A stretch of 64,000 bases of DNA from assembly GCA_039111635.1 (NCBI GenBank), contig JBCAQO010000004.1:1860001-1924000 (forward strand), in the 5' to 3' direction. The notes under the pieces were generated by a model. The model did not search any database and was not told where the DNA came from. It saw only the letters and a list, made by a program, of their open reading frames with translations. A program made the position numbers and the translations under genes. This document shows, piece after piece, positions 47,051 to 60,293 of the stretch (the stretch's first letter is position 1; each line of letters starts with the position of its first letter). The DNA comes from Heterobasidion occidentale. Its lineage: Eukaryota > Basidiomycota > Agaricomycetes > Russulales > Bondarzewiaceae.

Positions 47051-50000
47051 CTACGCCCCCGACTTCTCCCGCGCGGCGCCGCCGTCGTCGACCTCGAACC
47101 GGTCGACCTTCTCGCCTGCGACGAACGCGTCGAGCCCGATGCGCGCGGCGATGGCCGCCTGGCGCTCCATGTCGCGCGCGGAGATGCCGTCCGCGTCGCC
47201 GAAGACCTCGTCCATCTCTTCGAGCGTGAGCCCTTTCGTCTCGGGCACCTGGTCGGCGGTTCCTTAAGCCGGCCAAACTACGGTGTGGGAGACGCGGGGC
47301 CGATAGAGGTGCTTACGAAGAAGAGGATGAAGACGCCGCCGAGGAAGGAGAAGACCTGCGGGGGCGGGGCGGGCGATCGTCAGCGGGAACGAGGAGCCGC
47401 GCGTTTGAGCCTGGTCAGTATGTGCGCACGTACCCCGAAAAAGACGAACGTGCCGAAGCGGAGGTGCTTCAACATCGTAGGGGTCACTTGGCCGACTGGA
47501 AACCACGGCGCGATTGTCGGGATCGTTCATTCATTAGGACATCATGAGCAGAGACGCTTACCGATAAAGTTGTTCATCTGCGAAGCGGGTCGTCAGCGGT
47601 CGAGCCTACAGGGCGCCCTCGCGCTCGTTGCAGGCAATGGCAATGCTCACCCAGTTGGACGAGGCGCCGATGGAGATGCCTTTACCGCGTACGCTCAAGG
47701 GCCATATTTCCGCGACGAGGATCCAAGCGCAGGGACCTGCACAGAACGCCCCATCAGCAGCTAAACGTAAATCCTGATAAGTGTGCGGATATCGCACCCC
47801 AGCTGTAGCCGAAGCCTAGGTCCTCGATCGTCAGCCATGCATAGAATGCGTTCTACAGATTCGCAGACACACCCATGGCGAAAATCCAGACCATCACACA
47901 GGCTGCCCACCCAGCAGCTAGAGTCGCGCATACCGCCAGTGAGTCATCGTCGACACGAAGTAGCCTGAATATTCGACGCACCGCGATGACTACATATAGA
48001 AGAGCGCCTGAGTGCCTTTGACAACAGTAAGAGGATAAACCGGCTCACTTGACCCAAGAGTCTTCGTACAGACCAGTCAGCACGGCGACGATGAGATGGC
48101 ATCTGCGCGGTCATCAGCCCGCTGAATGACGGCTGCAGAGACTTTGTAGATACTTGCGCGGCCATCAAGAAAGCGCCGGAGATTAGCACGGGCTTGCGAC
48201 CTACTTTGTCGACCCAGATGACGGCTGGAATGGTCGCGAGGAACATCCTGTCAACAGCCTCAGCAGATATCGCAGAGACGCGAAGAAGTTGGAGAATGCG
48301 TACACAATCCCCACTACGCCCGTGGCGAGGAGAGAGATGGTGTTTCCTGTGAGCCCGAGTGACTGAAAGATGCTCGGGGCATAGTATCTGATGGAGCATG
48401 AAAACGTTATTGAAGAATACGGTGGAGAGTATGACCCACAAAATCGCATTGACTCCAGTCCATTGTTGAAAGAACATCGTCCTATTGCGGAAGAATGAGC
48501 GTGATACCAGGGAAGAGAGGAAGCAATGCAGACAGGGTCGAAACGGCAACACGGTAGAACAAAGCTGAGCGGGGGAGAAGCATGAAGTCTCAGATATCTT
48601 GCGAAAACAGGCATGGCTGAAAGACAGACTCTTGGTTCTGAGCAGACTCAGATAATCGTAACAGCCAAGCTTGAAGTTGGACGAGAACGAGCCATCCTGC
48701 CAATGCGGGTACTTGATTGCGGAGGTCTCCTGCTCAAACAAATGCTGGGCCTTGATTTCACTGCATTCCGTCGACCATGAGTTCATGAACTGCAGTCGAA
48801 ATGATGGTACTAACAGGAATTCGATTTGCACAAGGTCGTCGTCCGTAAGGAGGTTCCTTGCTCGGCTAAGAACTACTAGAGCCTCATCTTCACGACCTTG
48901 GTTAATAAGCCACCTGGATGCGAGGAAATAAACGCGATCGGTATCTAGTTCTTGATCAAGAATTGTGCGGCCGTACCTGGGCGAAAATGGCATGAAAAGA
49001 ATACCACATCCCAGAATTATCGCTGGAACCAATTGGAGCGCGATCGGAATGCGCCACGCTGCCTCGCTCTGCGTTGCGCCAGTGCCGCCGATGTAGTTCG
49101 TGCCGTAATCAATCCAGAAGGATATCATGATACCAAAGGTGATCGCCAATTGTTGCAGGGCGACAAGACTTCCGCGGACCTCTGGCGGCGCGAGCTCTGC
49201 ACTGTGGCAAGGTCGAAGCTATCCCTTACCCGTGCAGTCTACGTTGGAAACTCACTTATAGAGAGGTACGGCCATACTGAGAGAGCCAACACCCATGCCA
49301 GTCACGAAGCGCCCTGAGTGGTACATGCATGAGGAATTAATCTTGGTCCAAGGGGCAATCAACACGACAAACGCACCTCCATATATTGATGACGGTTTGA
49401 ATGCCGCTGATTGGACAATGACGCCGACGCAGAAAACACATACAGCTTTGTAGTAGCGGCACAGAGATCCTCAGTGACTGATGGGAATCGTGAAGTCGAG
49501 GAATGGACGCACCGAGAACGATAGTGTACTTTCTCGAGAGCTTGTCGGCAAGATAGCCTGTTACCAGCACGCCGAACCAAGCCCCTAGTTCGAGGATGGA
49601 GACGAGCCAGCCTTTCGTACCGGTGTGAAGGACCGCGGAGGCCATTCTCTGGTCGAATGTGGACATTCTTTCGCAAGGTTTAAGCATCATTACCAGAGAG
49701 ATGAGACGAAAACGCTCACCCCAATACACCGGAGAACACGCCCTGATTGTATCCTTTATTGAGAACAATACATTGTCAAGACGAAGAAATAACATGACGG
49801 CTGGGGCCAACCATATAGTCTGACTACAATTTGAGTAATCTTTCCGAGATTTGACCAGTTCGAAGACTTACAATCCACCGAGGGAAGCAAATACAGCTAT
49901 AGCGAAGACTCTCCGGTTGTGAACAAGCCCCGCCTGGGAAGAAGAGTGTCAAGACTGCTGCCGACCTGTCTTCATTTTGACTGTCCTAGACTTTACTTAC

Positions 50001-50078
50001 CCAGCCAGACTGGCCAGCAAGGGCTCTTCTGTGTTTTGAAGCGAGTCCAGAGTTACCCATATCTGCGCCCCCTGCCAT
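47051..50078 (-). CDS. MFS sugar porter (hexose/H+ symporter type)
   Basis: This is a plasma-membrane sugar transporter of the MFS sugar-porter family. Signatures: [18 protein letters not shown] in TM1, [17 protein letters not shown] between TM2 and TM3, [64 protein letters not shown] in TM7, [30 protein letters not shown] and [17 protein letters not shown] near the C-terminus. The ATG at 50078 ([18 protein letters not shown]) is preferred over the upstream in-frame ATG at 50228 because family members start with this motif. Many introns interrupt the gene; I checked junctions by conservation only. Confidence 0.85.
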
Positions 50079-50651
50079 GGTCAGTTGATCAGTAAGAGAG
50101 TGAATCGTCACGGATGAGATAGGGACGTAGGCCGCGCTGACTGTGTTCTGCACCATTATATACACCTCTGGATCGGTCGAAATGGAGGTTCTGCGGTCAT
50201 GAGTCACGGAAGTGTCATCCGATCCCATTCACACTCCTCACACATTTAGAATGCAGGAGCGCGCACGGGCTGTTCAACCCACAGACCTGTCATGATAGAG
50301 ACCTGGGGTAGGTTAGCTCAGGCGCGCAGGCCTTACTTTCCCTGAACGATTTGGCTGTCATGCATGGGCGTGCATCGTTTACTGTTGTAGTTCATTCAGG
50401 TGATGGGTCCCAAGTTGGAGAGCGCTGGCCCGCCATCTGAGTAGTTCCGTAGATTTACCGTCAAAGACAGACACGGTGCCGAATCAGGGAAGAAACTGCC
50501 CCAATAGGACGACTTGAGCCTTCACATGGTCGGTGAGCGGTAATTGACTTTGATGGTGATTCGTGAACAGCGCTTGTCACCGTTCACACAAGGACTATAT
50601 GATCCGTCGAAAAAAATCATAATATATGCGCAAACAACAGGTCGTTGTCAT
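50079..50651. other. Intergenic region between same-strand genes
   Basis: This is the promoter of the sugar porter and the 3' flank of the cellulase gene. No gene is recognised. Confidence 0.4.
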
Positions 50652-52583
50652 CTACAAGAATGGCTCCAGAGCTTGAGGCAGGATCTGTGCGATAGCTGGG
50701 CCACTTGGAGGCTCTATCGATTGATAATACTGATCAACGGTAGGTGAGCTGTCGTGAATCCAGAATGATGCTACTTACATCTCCCCACCAGGGCCCAGCA
50801 GCCCACCAGAGAGCACCAAGCCAGACGCCGCTCTGCTGCATCGAACACAATGCACCTTGGACAGCCGAGATGCAGTCAGCTGATCAAAAGTACATCCACG
50901 TCAATACAGCACCTAAATTCGTCTAGCAAATACGAACCGTTTGAACCAGCGCCTATTTCGCCTAGGAAGCCTTTGAGGTTATTAGCCTGGAGCCACGAGG
51001 TCGCGGCGGCAAGGCGTTCGGCGCCAATGGTGCTGGAAACACAAGTGGCGGATGTGCCTGAGCCATCGGAGTCCAGGTACTGATGCATTTCTGCATAACC
51101 TTGAGGTGAAACTGTAGATATACGGAAAGCCAAGGTACGTACCGATAGCTATGTTGTTCAAGGGGTCATGGATGGCACCGAAAACATCGCTGTTACCAGA
51201 TGTGGTCCAAGCTATATGCGATGGGTCAGCTGTTCCTGGTATGCGTGGGGAAATGACCCACTCCATGCACCAGTCCAACTAGTACCTTCTACAAGGATCA
51301 GGTTGCCAGCCCCAGTAGATCGGACACCATTGACAGCAGCTTGCATCTGAGCGAAGTCATGAGACCGGTGGCTGCCTCACGAACAAAGACGCTCACTAAG
51401 TTAAAGACGGTTGAGGCGGGTATATCATGAGGCTCGTTCATGAGGTCTTAAGCCAGTAGATTTCGTCAACTGATATTTCATGAAGAAGGAAAGTGGCCCA
51501 CCGAAGATGACATGGTCATTGGATTTCTGGCATAATTGTCAATATAGCGGCATATATGTATGTCATAAACAACCTCACGAATTCGTTACTAAGGTTTGTC
51601 CACCCTATCTCACAACGGCATCAACAAAGATGCATTCGTATGAAATGAGACATGTACGAACAAGTTTGGAATCTAAGATTGCTATGGTCAAGATCAGCCG
51701 ATAAAAATTGCTAAAGATTAACTCACGTAGAAGTGCTTGAAATGGCAGCACCATTGTAGATCATGAAGTTGTGAGCTAGAGAAAGAAATTTGAATCGGTG
51801 AGAATATCTGAACGTGCAGAAATACTCTTACGATCTATAAGTGCAAATCCTCCCTTGCTGGTAATATAACTGACGATCTTAGGTGAGATTGTGAGTACAG
51901 TGCTACATTCAAAGCTGAAAACGAGGACGCTACCGTTTTCAAACCACTCAGATAGGTGGAGTTGAAGGATCCAGTCAAACCAGTCGCAGGAGGGCTCAAC
52001 CGTTCCATCAGGAACGGAATGCGGAATGTGTTGAACCCTGCACTTATGAAGTACTACAGATACACCCAGTCAGTTCCCGCCCTTGTGCTTCAAAGAAGCC
52101 TGAGAAATTGCGTACATCGACACTGCTAGGGGAAGGCCAGGTATAGTCTTTGCCCAGGGTCCCCGGGACGACAGTATTTCCAAATTCAGCACCAGACTCG
52201 TTGACGCCGAAGTACGCAAACTTAGTGCGCGACCCAGAGCAGACACTGTCCGCAGAGGAGGGTGCCGAACTTGTGGTGGACGGTGAGCTGGGTGTCGAGG
52301 TCGAGCTGGGTTGGCATTGCGAGTAGTCTGTATGGCACGGACGTCAGAGACAGGCTTCTCGAGCAAGCAAACGGTTTTCTAACGTTCGTTCAAGGTAACG
52401 CAAGCAGAACCGGCGTCGCAGGCGGCGGATCCAGAGTATTCCAGACCCTACACAGATTCTGATTAGCCATTGGCATACACGAAAACGGACAAAACGCACC
52501 CCGCACTGTCCCCAAACGGAGACTGAGAGAGCAGGTGTGCTCAACGCGAGAGCGAGAGCGACGGAAACCAAAGACTTCATCAT
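50652..52583 (-). CDS. Secreted GH5 endo-beta-1,4-glucanase with N-terminal CBM1
   Basis: This is a cellulose-degrading endoglucanase resembling subfamily GH5_5. A signal peptide ([18 protein letters not shown]) leads into a family 1 cellulose-binding module (VWGQCG...[17 protein letters not shown]), a Ser/Thr/Pro linker and the catalytic domain ([40 protein letters not shown]). The acid/base Glu is in LMNEPHDIP and the nucleophile Glu in [25 protein letters not shown] and [17 protein letters not shown] follow family order. The last exon encodes [10 protein letters not shown] and stops at 50652. There are about ten short introns. Together with the neighbouring sugar porter it fits a plant-biomass lifestyle, although co-regulation is only inferred. 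Confidence 0.88.
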
Positions 52584-53240
52584 GTCGGTAAGGGCGAAGA
52601 GTGGTCTTCGTGCCCAAAACATCGCTCCCCGCCCTGCGTATTTATGCTCAGAGCGGTGTATTACGGATTCCACCCCGCCTATATCCCGATATACACCCTG
52701 CACATCTAACAGAGAGCGTCACATGCTCGATCGCTCAACCAGAGCGAAGGGGTGATGCGCCGCAAAATTGAGGTCCTTCTGGGCTACTCTTGGACTGATG
52801 GTCGGGTTGCCGTCTTTGCGAGTGCCCGAGGAAGCCAAGACACGCAATCGGGTTCCTCCATTCACGAACATCGTGGCAGACTTCGTGCGCGTTCTGTGTA
52901 ATTTCGGTGAGGAGCCGCGGCAAATTTCATACGCATGAAGAGTACGAACCATCGTAGTTCGATCAAAAACAGACACCGATAAATTTCCGTAAAAAAGACT
53001 TACCATTTCGGACTACTCGATGGTCAAGTACATCGAGAGCGAACCGAAAGCGACAGGAGCAGATCGTCCGGAAAATTATGGTGAGATGAGCCGTAGAATT
53101 GCATGTGCTATGTACTTGGTCACAGGGTCACAAGGAACTAGCTAACTGCATAGATGTGTGATTAGAAAAGTCCGTAATTCAGGAGAAACGAAATCTCACA
53201 TCGAAAATTCCGACCAATGTCCGCAAAAATCCTCCAGGCA
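52584..53240. other. Intergenic region
   Basis: This contains the cellulase promoter and the 3' flank of the SARAF-like gene. No gene or clear regulatory motif is identified. Confidence 0.4.
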
Positions 53241-54278
53241 TCATCTTACGTTCGATCCCCCATAGCCTGTGCTCCGCCTTATGGAGCCGAGATTCGACGA
53301 TCCTTCACCTCGATCCTCATATGACCTCGAAGGCCGCATGCCTGATGATTGAGGAGTGCTAGATGACGGTCTGTTTCCTACAAATCGTTCGCGCTCCCGA
53401 TCATACTGTCTTGGTTCACCTCGCCTTGTGCGATTATTGAGCATGTATGTACCCAGACCGCCGAGCGCCATGCCAGTCCAAAAGCCTGGGCCATCTCGAG
53501 TAACAGGGTCCGACGGCGAGGAGTTGTCGAATATTTGCTGTATGGGGGCGGAGGATTGTCGTGAGGACGGGAGTTAACGGCATCCAGCCATGACCCGACG
53601 GTGGCGGTGGACCTGGACGTCGATTTGTCCACGAGCCTAATGAGAAGTAGCTGCTCAGGCAAGGCTTCAAGATGATGTAGAGGACACAGATGAAAATGGC
53701 GTAGAACGCCACGGTGAGGAAGTTGTCCACTGCGACCCGCAGCGTTGAGTTCGCCGCCGATATATCATAGACAGAGAGACCACACCAGTAAACCAACTGC
53801 CAATTCGGGGCCCACGTCCGTCGCTGATAAGTCTTTCGAGATCTCGAGGAGGCGATACTCGAGGGAGCAGGAGCCTTCAAAAATATGTATGTCAGTCCAA
53901 GGCTCGCAGAGACGACTTGAAATCTCAACACCACCTTTGAGGATATTCGAATCTCCTGGGCCAGACCAGCCTTCACAGGAAACTTGCACCCTCCCTAACC
54001 GCAGCCTCTCAGGAAGATCCGTCTCACACTGAAAACAGATGCAGCCGAAGCAAATCAACGCAGCGAAGAGCCGCGACAATACTGCGACAACGCACCTTCC
54101 AGTCGACTTCACTGCCCCGCCCGCCAACATTGAGGCACCGTACAACATCGGGGGTGAAGAGGTTGCAGGCCTTCCCTACGCACACAAGCTGAGGAAGAGC
54201 GGATCCCCGCCTTGACATAGTCACGGCGTCATTGTAGAATGTGAGAGCTTGGATGCTGTCAAGAGCAACTTTCGACAT
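53241..54278 (-). CDS. SARAF-like store-operated calcium entry regulator
   Basis: The luminal domain typical of SARAF/TMEM66 is present: LDSIQALTFYNDAVTMSRRG, PQLVCVGKACNLFTPDVVRC, CETDLPERLRLGRVQVSC, EGWSGPGDSNILKGSC and LEYRLLEI. One transmembrane helix follows (LTVAFYAIFICVLYIILKPC), then a Pro-rich cytosolic tail with NPPPPYSKY, PGFWTGMALGGLG and an Arg/Ser-rich end. Human SARAF is an ER protein modulating STIM-Orai calcium entry; the fungal role is unknown. The ATG at 54278 gives no signal peptide, so the true start may lie in an unrecognised upstream exon. Two frame breaks, at about 53528 and 53568, interrupt the tail. Confidence 0.78.
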
Positions 54279-54585
54279 TTTCCTTGAGCCGTTGTCGTCG
54301 AGGGAGCGACTCGCAGGGCTTGGAACACTTTCTAGTAGAGTGAGAGTGGTGCGGAGATGGTTTTGGAAAACTCTCGAACATTATGATCAAGGCGCCGTCA
54401 CCCGTGCGTCAGAGCAAGCTGGTGGACACGTTGACAATCAACGTGTACATCTCACGTCTATTCTCAGCACGCAGCTCCAAACCCTGCGATCTAAGTATTA
54501 TAGCTGTCCACCGCGGTCTAATGGGGTCTAGTATACAAAACATACAGATCGAATATTGCATAGCATAAAAAAAGTCTATGATGGG
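54279..54585. other. Intergenic region
   Basis: This 307-bp gap lies between same-strand genes: upstream of the SARAF-like start and downstream of the OPT stop. A missing 5' exon of the SARAF-like gene could lie here. Confidence 0.4.
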
Positions 54586-57278
54586 CATCCTCCACACATC
54601 CCGGAATCGCAGCCCCAACAGCTCGCGGCGCCGACACCGAACGTCCGCAGTATCAAGGTCACAACGCTCACCACGCCCTCGCCCAATACGAATCCGCTAG
54701 CTATGACAATCAAGCGATGTCGCTGCTCCCCGAGTTAGCCACCCTCGTATGGTACACGTACTCGACGATGCCGCCGACAAGACGCGCGAGGGAGAAAGAC
54801 GGCGTGTTGAGGAATCCGATGGCGAAGGCGACGCCGGAGGGTATCCATTTCGCATACCACAACTGCCGGCGTTGGGCTACGGTCTTGAAAGCAGACACAA
54901 GACCGAAGATGATGCGAACGAGAGCATGAAGACCCGCTCTTCGCCGGCAGCTGCCCGTCGCCTAATAGATGCATACATCAACAAACCGTCTCAGATCCTG
55001 CGAAGTAAAGACCTACGTAGCAATCGCGCCAGACCAAGCCATACATAGGCAGTAGGTGCAGGGAACGAAGGCCCAGGTATAGTATACGCCTTATTGTACA
55101 GCGTGTATGCGGTGACAGTCACGAAAATCGACAGAGTTGAACCAATGATCTGCCCGTAAAATTGCGCCCTAGGCGAAGCCTGGATGAGATGCCCAGTCTT
55201 GAGGTCTTGCATGAGATCTCCAGCTCTGTCCAAGATCAATATTGACACGATACGACATCTGTCCATGATCGACATACTGTTGTGCACCTGCTTCCGCTAC
55301 ACCGCCAGCAATGATATTCGCCACAACATTTCCTGGCTGTATGATGGCAAACAACAGTTGGCTGATCTTGCCCAGACCACTAACGGGATTAAGGTCCGTT
55401 TCGCCAAGAGCACGGACACTTCAGAGAAAAAGTGAGCAATCAGACGAAATCTCACAGGGGGCTCAAGGATCCTCACGAACCCTAATATACTCAACAATGC
55501 TCCCATCAGGAACCCAACAAACGTGGCCCAGGGTTTGATACCCTCATCTCCAAATACAAACCATACAATCACGATACCGACGAATACGCTCCCGCTCAAG
55601 CCCCAGAGGACCCAGCGGTTAGACACTAGCCGATCTTCTGTCTCGAACTCATTGTCGTCCTTGTCACGATCGCTATCGCCCTGCAGCATGGGCGCATTTC
55701 GACCGCGGACAATCTTCTGCGCCGATTCCCACATCACGGGGACGAGCGATACCACGCTGTCGGAACACATAATTGCTAGTGATGTCCAAAGAATCCAGCC
55801 ACGAGCGCCAGTCGTCATGTCGCCGACAGGGCCGGGTGCCCAACCGAAATTTCGAGATATGGGTGATAAATTCCCCAACCTACTAACATGCCCTGTTTGT
55901 TTTTGAGCACAACACGGAGCCGATCCTGAAACAACATACCAAATTCATGCTCAAAGTAGTTGGGAAACCCATTATAATCCCTGTGATTTTCAATGAGCGT
56001 GCGGATTTCCAGAGATTGATGATGAACGAACCTTGACCCACATAAGACAAGCTAGGAGTGAATGTCCACAACCAATGCTGAGCTACATAGGTACCAAATA
56101 TAGGTATTGCAAACACAACAGGGAAGAAATAAGCCACAAGCTGCATGGCCAGTCAATCGTTGATGAGAGAGGCTGAGACGATGATACTAACCGTAAGACA
56201 GCCAGAAGCCAGAAAACTCCAAGACAATGCCGCCCATCCCTCGCTTTTGACTGTCTCAGCCATGTCGTCCGTGGGATGTCGGAAGCGCTGGTTCGTGGTG
56301 TATCGGGGATCGGCTGTTCTGCATCTTCCTCAGCCCTGAGTTCGCTGTAGCCCGTGCGACGTCGCAAGCCGGTGTCGGGAGGTGGGACCTTGTGAAGCAC
56401 GGATATCAACTGTGCAGTAGCCGTCCCTGATGGGAACGCAAGCTGCTCTTCGATGATCTGTGTCGAATCTAAGGATCAGTGTTCATGCCTTCGTGCTGCA
56501 TATGACACATGCACAGACCACTTGTTTGCGAATCGGCGGTGACATGAAGACTCTGGGGAGGTGAAGCCTCAGTGTATGAATATCATGCAGGATGAGATCT
56601 GTCCACACCCAAAGTATGCGACGGCGCATGACCAGCCAATGGCACCGAACCAAGATAAATTTACGGGGAGCGTGCCGTCTCTCTCCTTGTCGAGTAGTCC
56701 CAGAGCAGGTATGATGCCGACGAATCCCGCTGCTAAAGGCATCTAGTCATAGAGGGAGCTCAGCCTTGCACTTCAACGCCGAAAGTAAACCCGCTGACCG
56801 TCCCTGTAGCTACTGCAGTTGTTTGCACGACAACATTCTCCTGGGGGGTCATAGGCGTCGGCCAAAGGCGGGCTAAGAGGAAGCCAATCAAGGCCGACTG
56901 CAGAGACATCCTGCGAGATAATGCGTCCATAAGACAACGCCCTGGTACTGAAGGCGATGAGACTCACATGCTGATCCATCCCGTCTGCAGCCCGAAGTAT
57001 AGGTTCGTGAAGCATAACAGGCACCCGATGAGCAGGCCTAGCAGGACCGCCCGAAGCTACCCAGAGTGGGCGACTATTGGACAAAGGCTCGAATTTGCGA
57101 TAGTGCTATATACACGCACAGTGAATTCTGGATTGGCCGACGCGTCAGCCGCGAAGACGTCACGGTGCTGGCTGAACGCCTTCGTAGCCGAGCGTCTGCA
57201 GATATGGGCATCAGCAAGGGGAGGTGTACGAGAAGAGAATGTATGCTGTGCTCACCGAAGCCATGAACGGGGACCCAT
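54586..57278 (-). CDS. OPT-superfamily oligopeptide or metal-chelate transporter
   Basis: This is a polytopic transporter of the OPT superfamily, closer to the YSL-like branch by the motifs LRAVLLGLLIGCLLCFTNLY and FGLQTGWISM. Other blocks are MTPQENVVVQTTAVATGT, AFPSGTATAQLISVLHK, GWILWTSLAIMCSDSVVSL, GLGKISQLLFAIIQPGNVVA, DLMQDLKTGHLIQASPRAQF and WIPSGVAFAIGFLNTPSF. The C-terminus is Cys-rich (ASCWGCDSGMCGGC). A plausible first exon starts at 57278 (MGPRSWLR, then ATKAFSQHRDVFAAD). Two single-base deletions, near 54914 and 54711, break the frame in the last exons. The substrate is not predictable. Confidence 0.82.
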
Positions 57279-57522
57279 GACTTGTGGACGACGTAAGAGA
57301 GCAAGCGAGGCGGGCAGCGGGGGTGTCTGGACGGGCGTGTTGTTTGCGCTGTATTTGGGCCGTCCTCCTGAATTGGCTCACCTCGGGCTGATAGAGCAGC
57401 TCGAGTCACATCGATCCTGACTTATTCACAAATCCGTCATCCTGCTTCGCCACCAGCTCTCCGCTCTCTCCCTGTATCATAGATCCCGCTTCAAACCCAT
57501 CCTCCCGAGGCTCCTCGCCACC

Positions 57523-60293
57523 ATGGCCCAGAAAATACGTTCTACAAACGGTTTGCTCAGAGCAATTCCAGATCCCGGCCAGAAAGTCGTGTATGTCATT
57601 TCAAAGCACCAGCTGCATCTTCATCCTGATCGTCTCGTGTGCACGGTGCCTGTGAAGCCTGCCGAAGGACGGCGAGACCAATATCCTAATCACATCCGCC
57701 CTTCCTTACTGCAACAATGTTCCCCACCTCGGTACGCTTTCCCCGTCGATCTGGTGCTCTTAAAATTGATCATTGATTGTAGGAAATATCATTGGGAGCA
57801 CTCTGAGCGCCGACGTATACAGTCGGTACGTGATTACTTTAGAGCTCATCGCCTTCGACTACTCAACACATTCAAACGACAGATACTCTCGTGAGTGGGA
57901 TGCACTACCCCTTCCTTGTTTTTTGTGATCGAACGCAACTCATCTGCAGGGACACAAAATCGGAGGACCCTCTACGTTTGCGGAACGGATGAGTATGGAA
58001 CGGCTACGGAGACGCAGGCGTTGAAAGAAGGCATCACTCCACGGGAGCTGTGCGACAAATATCACGAACTTCACGCAGAGACTTACAAGTGGTTCAACAT
58101 CGGGTGAGATTACCTCTGCCTATTCATGTCGCACCTGGGTCGTTGATCTTTCGCTTCCAAGTTTTGACTACTTCGGCCGCACGTCTACACCGCATCACAC
58201 TGAGTACGTCCACCATCGACTACGATGACCACACACCTAAACGGGAGGAAACAGGATCTGTCAAGAAATATACTTGAATTTGGCAGACCATAGCCTACTA
58301 GAAAAGCAGACCAAGGAACAGACTTACTGCGAAGGCTGTCAAAAGTGGGTGCTTCAATATTTGGGGTATGGTAATCTCATCAAGGCGTAAGGTTCCTCGC
58401 AGATCGATTTGTCGAAGGAATCTGTCCGCACTGTCATTCCGACGTAAGTTGTTTGATACTCACCAAATCCGTCACTGACGTTTCTTGAAGGATGCACGGG
58501 GTGACCAATGCGACGCTTGCAGCCGCACTCTAGATGCCATAGAGCTGGTGAAACCTCGGTGCCTCATCGACAAGACACACAAAGTTGTCCCTAGATCTTC
58601 TGCTCACATGTACGTCAAGTTAGACACGATCCAGTCGCGCACAGAAGAGTGGATCAAGCAATCCTTCAAGGCAGGAAAATGGTCCCCGAACTCAGTGATC
58701 AACAGCGATGGGGAGTTGGTCGATGACCGTTTGAGGGCCGGACTCAGACCAAGTCCCGTCACGAGAGATCTCCAGTGGGGTGTGCCCGTCCCCATCAAAG
58801 AAGGAGAGGACGACCAGGGAATGCGGGGGAAAGTTTTGTGTATGTCGCTCGATGCATACGTCGTATTTGGGATGACTCAAGCTATATTGGTTTCTCTCTA
58901 GATGTTTGGGTATGCCTTGGTTCACTCATTTTTCAGAACTTCGGCGACTAACCCGGGCTTAGTTTGACGCGTGTATCGGTTATCCAAGCATCACCTCCAA
59001 CTTGACGCCAGATTGGAAGCAGTGGTGGTTCAACCCCAAGAACGTCCGTCTATATCAGTTCATGGGCAAAGACAACGTGTACTTTCACACGATTTTCTTC
59101 CCTTCGATTCAAATTGGTGATGGGCGGGATTGGACGAAACTCCACCATCTATCCACTACAGGTATACCCTCTGCACATCGGTCCTTTCTTGTCAGCTCAC
59201 AACGCTCTGTCTTTTCACAAACAGAATACCTTAATTACGAAGGCGGAAAGTTCTCCAAAAGCCACAATCGCGGAGTTTTTGGGCCCGCAGCGAAGGAGAC
59301 AGGTTTACCAGCGTCGGTCTGGCGGTATTACCTGCTTTCGACAAGACCTGAAACTGCAGACGCTATGTTCTCCTGGGCAGATTGTATCGCAGCAAACAAC
59401 AATATCCTGCTAAACAAGTGAGTTTCTCTCTTCTACGTTCTCTGTCGAAAGCACTGCTTATGATTTGCATCAGCTTCGGAAACTTCGTTAATCGCGCTCT
59501 CAAATTTATCTCATCTCAATATGACGGCGTTATTCCCGATGGCTCAGACGTCCCAGGGCCCCTCTCTCCCAACGACGAAATAGATGCGGAATTCGTGTCG
59601 GATGTGAACAGTCTCATCAAAGACTACACGGAAGTCATGGACGCCGTCAAGTTGCGCCTCGGCCTGCAGATCGTCATGCAGCTTTCCGCCAGAGGCAATC
59701 TATACCTCCAAGCATCAGGTCTGAACAAGGCCTTGATGGTAGAGAACCCCACACGCTGCGCGCAGGTTGTCACGCGCGCCGCCAACCTCATCTACGTCCT
59801 CTCCGTCCTCATCTATCCCTTCATGCCCGCCACCTCCGAAGCCATCCTCTTCCAGCTCAATGCGCCCCCGCGTGCGGTACCCCCCGTCTTCTCCGTCGAC
59901 ATCCTCCCCGGCCACCACATCGGCAAGCCCGAGCACTTGTTCAAGAAAATCGACGAGAAAATGGCCGACGTGTGGAGGGACAAGTTCGCCGGGTCGAAGC
60001 CCGCCGTGGTGGCGGAGCCAAGCGCAGACGCGATACACGTTGCGCCCGCCATGTCAAAGCGCAAGGCCGCCGCGGCGAAGAAGGCAGCACAGAAGACTTC
60101 CCCTGCTGCGAAGGACGAAGGCCCGAAGTCTGCGGAGGTGCTGGCGTGGGAGGCGAAGGTGGCGGAACAGGCGACTGTGGTTCGGGAACTGAAGGGTCAG
60201 ACTCCCAAGACAGAGGAGCTAGATAAGGAGATCGCGGCTGCTGTGGACGTCCTGAAGAAGCTGAAAGCCGAGTTGGCCGCGCTGCCCAAGTGA
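57523..60293 (+). CDS. MES1: Methionyl-tRNA synthetase, cytosolic
   Basis: This class I synthetase charges tRNA-Met. The HIGH-type motif is HLGN after [30 protein letters not shown] follows; zinc-binding CxxC pairs read CEGC, CPHC and [15 protein letters not shown] and [17 protein letters not shown] precede the KMSKS-type KFSKS motif. The C-terminus is a WHEP-like helix pair ([12 protein letters not shown]). Exons: 57523-57590, 57658-57731, 57783-57825, 57883-57890 (8 nt), 57950-58103, 58162-58203, 58255-58344, 58392-58443, 58491-58839, 58902-58909 (8 nt), 58963-59161, 59225-59417 and 59474-60293. Total 699 residues, fully in frame. The GST-like N-terminal domain of the yeast enzyme is absent. 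Confidence 0.95.

Noticed and set aside
51178..51215. [10 protein letters not shown] in the GH5 cellulase looked like a mutated NEP catalytic motif
   Set aside because: The true acid/base motif LMNEPHDIP is present in an earlier exon (about 51430-51455); the HDP segment is a different, normally conserved region just before [12 protein letters not shown].
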